DNA of 6,630 nt, from the NCBI GenBank assembly GCA_017405115.1, contig JAFRBA010000005.1, positions 1 through 6,630 on the forward strand, in the 5' to 3' direction. Source of the stretch: Kiritimatiellia bacterium. Its GTDB lineage: Bacteria > Verrucomicrobiota > Kiritimatiellia > RFP12 > UBA1067. The position numbers and the translations under genes were made by a program. Shown in pieces: positions 5,617 through 6,630 of the stretch (position 1 is its first letter; the number at the start of each line of letters is the position of its first letter). The notes under the pieces were generated by a model. It had not been told where the DNA came from and ran no database searches. It was given only the letters and a program-made list of their open reading frames with translations.

Positions 5617-5648
5617 GATATGATATCCTATTATGGACATAATGTCAA
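5617..5648 (-). promoter_or_regulatory. Toxin-antitoxin promoter with two operator palindromes
   Basis: On the minus strand a perfect -35 TTGACA (5648-5643) and a near-perfect -10 TATCAT (5625-5620) are exactly 17 bases apart. Two perfect 5-1-5 inverted repeats overlap them: GACAT-A-ATGTC at 5636-5646 over the -35 and GATAT-G-ATATC at 5617-5627 over the -10. Their centres, 5641 and 5622, are 19 bases apart, close to two helical turns, so two antitoxin dimers could bind the same DNA face and block RNA polymerase. Operator use is inferred; the sequence elements are direct observations. Confidence 0.75.
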
Positions 5649-5667
5649 TAGGGCATTTTACCCGATT

Positions 5668-6066
5668 TTACAAGGGCACTTTTGAAGATATAGACCTGAT
5701 ATGTCCATTGTTTAGGGCTTCATCAAAGATATCGATTGCGCGCAGGTTGAGCTTGTACGCCTCTTCGTCCTTCAGGCACTCCCACGGGGCCATAAGGAAC
5801 CCAAGCAGACGCTCCGGCGCGATGACCTCGCGACATTTCTTCACAAGCTTGCCCATCACGTCGTCCGCGCCGATCTTCAGGTTGCGCCGACCTTCTCCGG
5901 CCCAGTTCGTGCCGCACGGAATCTGGTCGAAGCCCGCCTTCTCCAGGTCCCAGAACTGCACGAGGCGCTCCAAGTCGCTCGTCTTGTTCGTCTTCGGGTC
6001 GAAGCCGCCGTACCATTCGTCGTAGTACCAGTTGGACATCACGACGCTCTTCGTCTGGCTCTCCAT
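5668..6066 (-). pseudogene. C-terminal fragment of a GH20-like glycoside hydrolase
   Basis: From about Met 6066 to TAA 5668 the frame encodes about 132 residues of enzyme-like sequence. Features include VVMSNWYYDEWYGG, a LEKAGFDQIPCGTNW stretch, and ERLLGFLMAPWECLKD. These match what I remember from the C-terminal half of the barrel of GH20-like (hexosaminidase-related) hydrolases from Lentisphaerota and Planctomycetota; this is recall and not a search. An intact enzyme is several hundred residues, so the N-terminal half including the Asp-Glu catalytic region is gone. The frame continues only 16 poor codons upstream of 6066. It lies directly against a fragment in another frame and ends 20 bases before the antitoxin promoter. 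No start signal is evident, so it is probably decayed. Confidence 0.5.
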
Positions 6067-6069
6067 CGC

Positions 6070-6222
6070 CGGCGCCGGTAAACAGCGGCTTGTCAATGGT
6101 AACGGTCCCAACATCGTTGATCAGGTGAAATCCGCCTGCATCGACGTATGACTTGACGTTGTCCCAATGCGAAGCGGTTCCGGCATAGAGGTCTCCTTCG
6201 GAAGTCTTGAACACGGCCCCGC
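6070..6222 (-). pseudogene. Unidentified coding remnant wedged between two other fragments
   Basis: In the frame one base off from both neighbours, about 50 residues look like real protein: VFKTSEGDLYAGTASHWDNV is followed by a Tyr-Val-Asp-Ala-Gly-Gly segment and an Ile-Asn-Asp-Val-Gly-Thr-Val-Thr-Ile-Asp segment. The Gly/Thr/Asp-rich alternating pattern suggests a beta-rich surface or fibre domain, but I cannot name the family. On either side the frame loses coding character, near 6222 (where permease coding ends) and near 6070 (where hydrolase coding begins). It is not a gene by itself. Confidence 0.35.
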
Positions 6223-6519
6223 CGCCTTGCGCAGATATGCAAACAGCGAAAGGCGCGTGTCGACGGCGATAGGCGCCGTGCAGAATGCATACATGCACGT
6301 CGCCAGAAGATTGCCGACGACCAGCCCGAACAGAAGCTCTTTTGCGCGCACACCCCACGTGACGAGCAGTGCGCCGATCACAAACTCAGTCGCGGCGATG
6401 TGCTCGCCGCCGTAGATGCCGAGGAAGTCACCAAGCCCGGACAGCCGCGACTGCGGCACGGGGCGTTCTTCGGCGGGAATCGCCGCCGCCTTCCGCCCAA
6501 TCTCTTCTCGCGTCATCAT
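6214..6519 (-). pseudogene. N-terminal fragment of an NCS1/CodB-like permease
   Basis: From ATG 6519 (or 6516) about 102 residues read as the start of a nucleobase/cytosine permease-type transporter. A polar head is followed by LGDFLGIYGGEHIAATEFVI and a first membrane segment, then AKELLFGLVVGNLLATCMYA as the second. TAPIAVDTRLSLFAYLRKAAGP resembles the loop that follows in CodB/NCS1 proteins. Real coding stops at Gly-Pro (6214). The same frame then gives about 30 residues of non-coding-looking sequence to TGA 6121. Full proteins have about 12 membrane segments, so it cannot transport. A TATACT lies only 2 bases before ATG 6519 and no Shine-Dalgarno site is clear. The family call is from motif memory. 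Confidence 0.5.
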
Positions 6520-6630
6520 TTAGTATATGCACCCCAAGCAGACAACAAGATGCCTGCCACCACGTGGGCACACCTCCCGACATTCCTGCGAACGTCCGGG
6601 AAAGCAAGGAAGGAAGCGCTGCTCGACGGC

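Noticed and set aside
6575..6601. Imperfect hairpin near the right edge (TCCC-GAC-A-TTC loop GAA-C-GTC-C-GGGA)
   Set aside because: It has a mismatch and a bulge, no U-tract on either side and no gene clearly ending there. The last ~110 bases otherwise show nothing I can support.
1..6630. tRNA, rRNA, CRISPR array, transposase or integrase
   Set aside because: None of the expected motifs (T-loop/anticodon patterns, regularly spaced repeats, recombinase motifs) was found on either strand by eye.

Overview
This is a GC-rich bacterial window in which nearly every supportable gene lies on the minus strand, so it reads best from right to left. There are no RNA genes, no CRISPR array and no recognisable transposase. 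Three things fit a Gram-negative anaerobe of the Verrucomicrobiota/Lentisphaerota (Kiritimatiellae-like) type: the gene content, the GC-rich third codon positions, and a degraded sugar-hydrolase fragment of a kind I associate with PVC bacteria. That placement is inference from style and not from a marker gene.

Right end (about 5668-6519, minus). This is a graveyard of three abutting coding fragments: the N-terminal ~100 residues of an NCS1/CodB-like permease, an unidentified ~50-residue piece in another frame, and the C-terminal ~130 residues of a GH20-like glycoside hydrolase. None is complete, and they join with almost no spacer.

Centre (1803-5650, minus). A strong promoter (TTGACA, 17-bp spacer, TATCAT) carries two perfect 5-1-5 palindromes. 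It drives a Phd/YefM-like antitoxin and a PIN-domain (VapC-like) toxin. These lead directly into a DUF445 membrane protein, poly(A) polymerase (pcnB), a membrane-anchored TPR protein with an Ala/Pro/Lys tail, and a YbgC/FadM-type acyl-CoA thioesterase. Three of the junctions are 4-base ATGA stop/start overlaps, so the set looks like one translationally coupled operon. A second promoter-like site lies just before pcnB and would give a nearly leaderless mRNA.

Left part (1-1783). A small plus-strand ORF of doubtful status converges on the operon. On the minus strand there follow a secreted thermonuclease-type nuclease, a 59-bp imperfect palindrome that supplies the nuclease's last codons and stop, a small secreted cysteine-containing protein whose frame appears shifted near its 3' end, and the beginning of a membrane-anchored, probably surface-exposed protein that leaves the window.

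The least ordinary signals are the palindrome fused to the nuclease gene, the repeated -10-to-ATG spacing of 10-11 bases without a Shine-Dalgarno site (leaderless starts), the PIN toxin with Gln in a usual Asp position that is coupled to RNA-polyadenylation genes, and the three-part mosaic of gene fragments.
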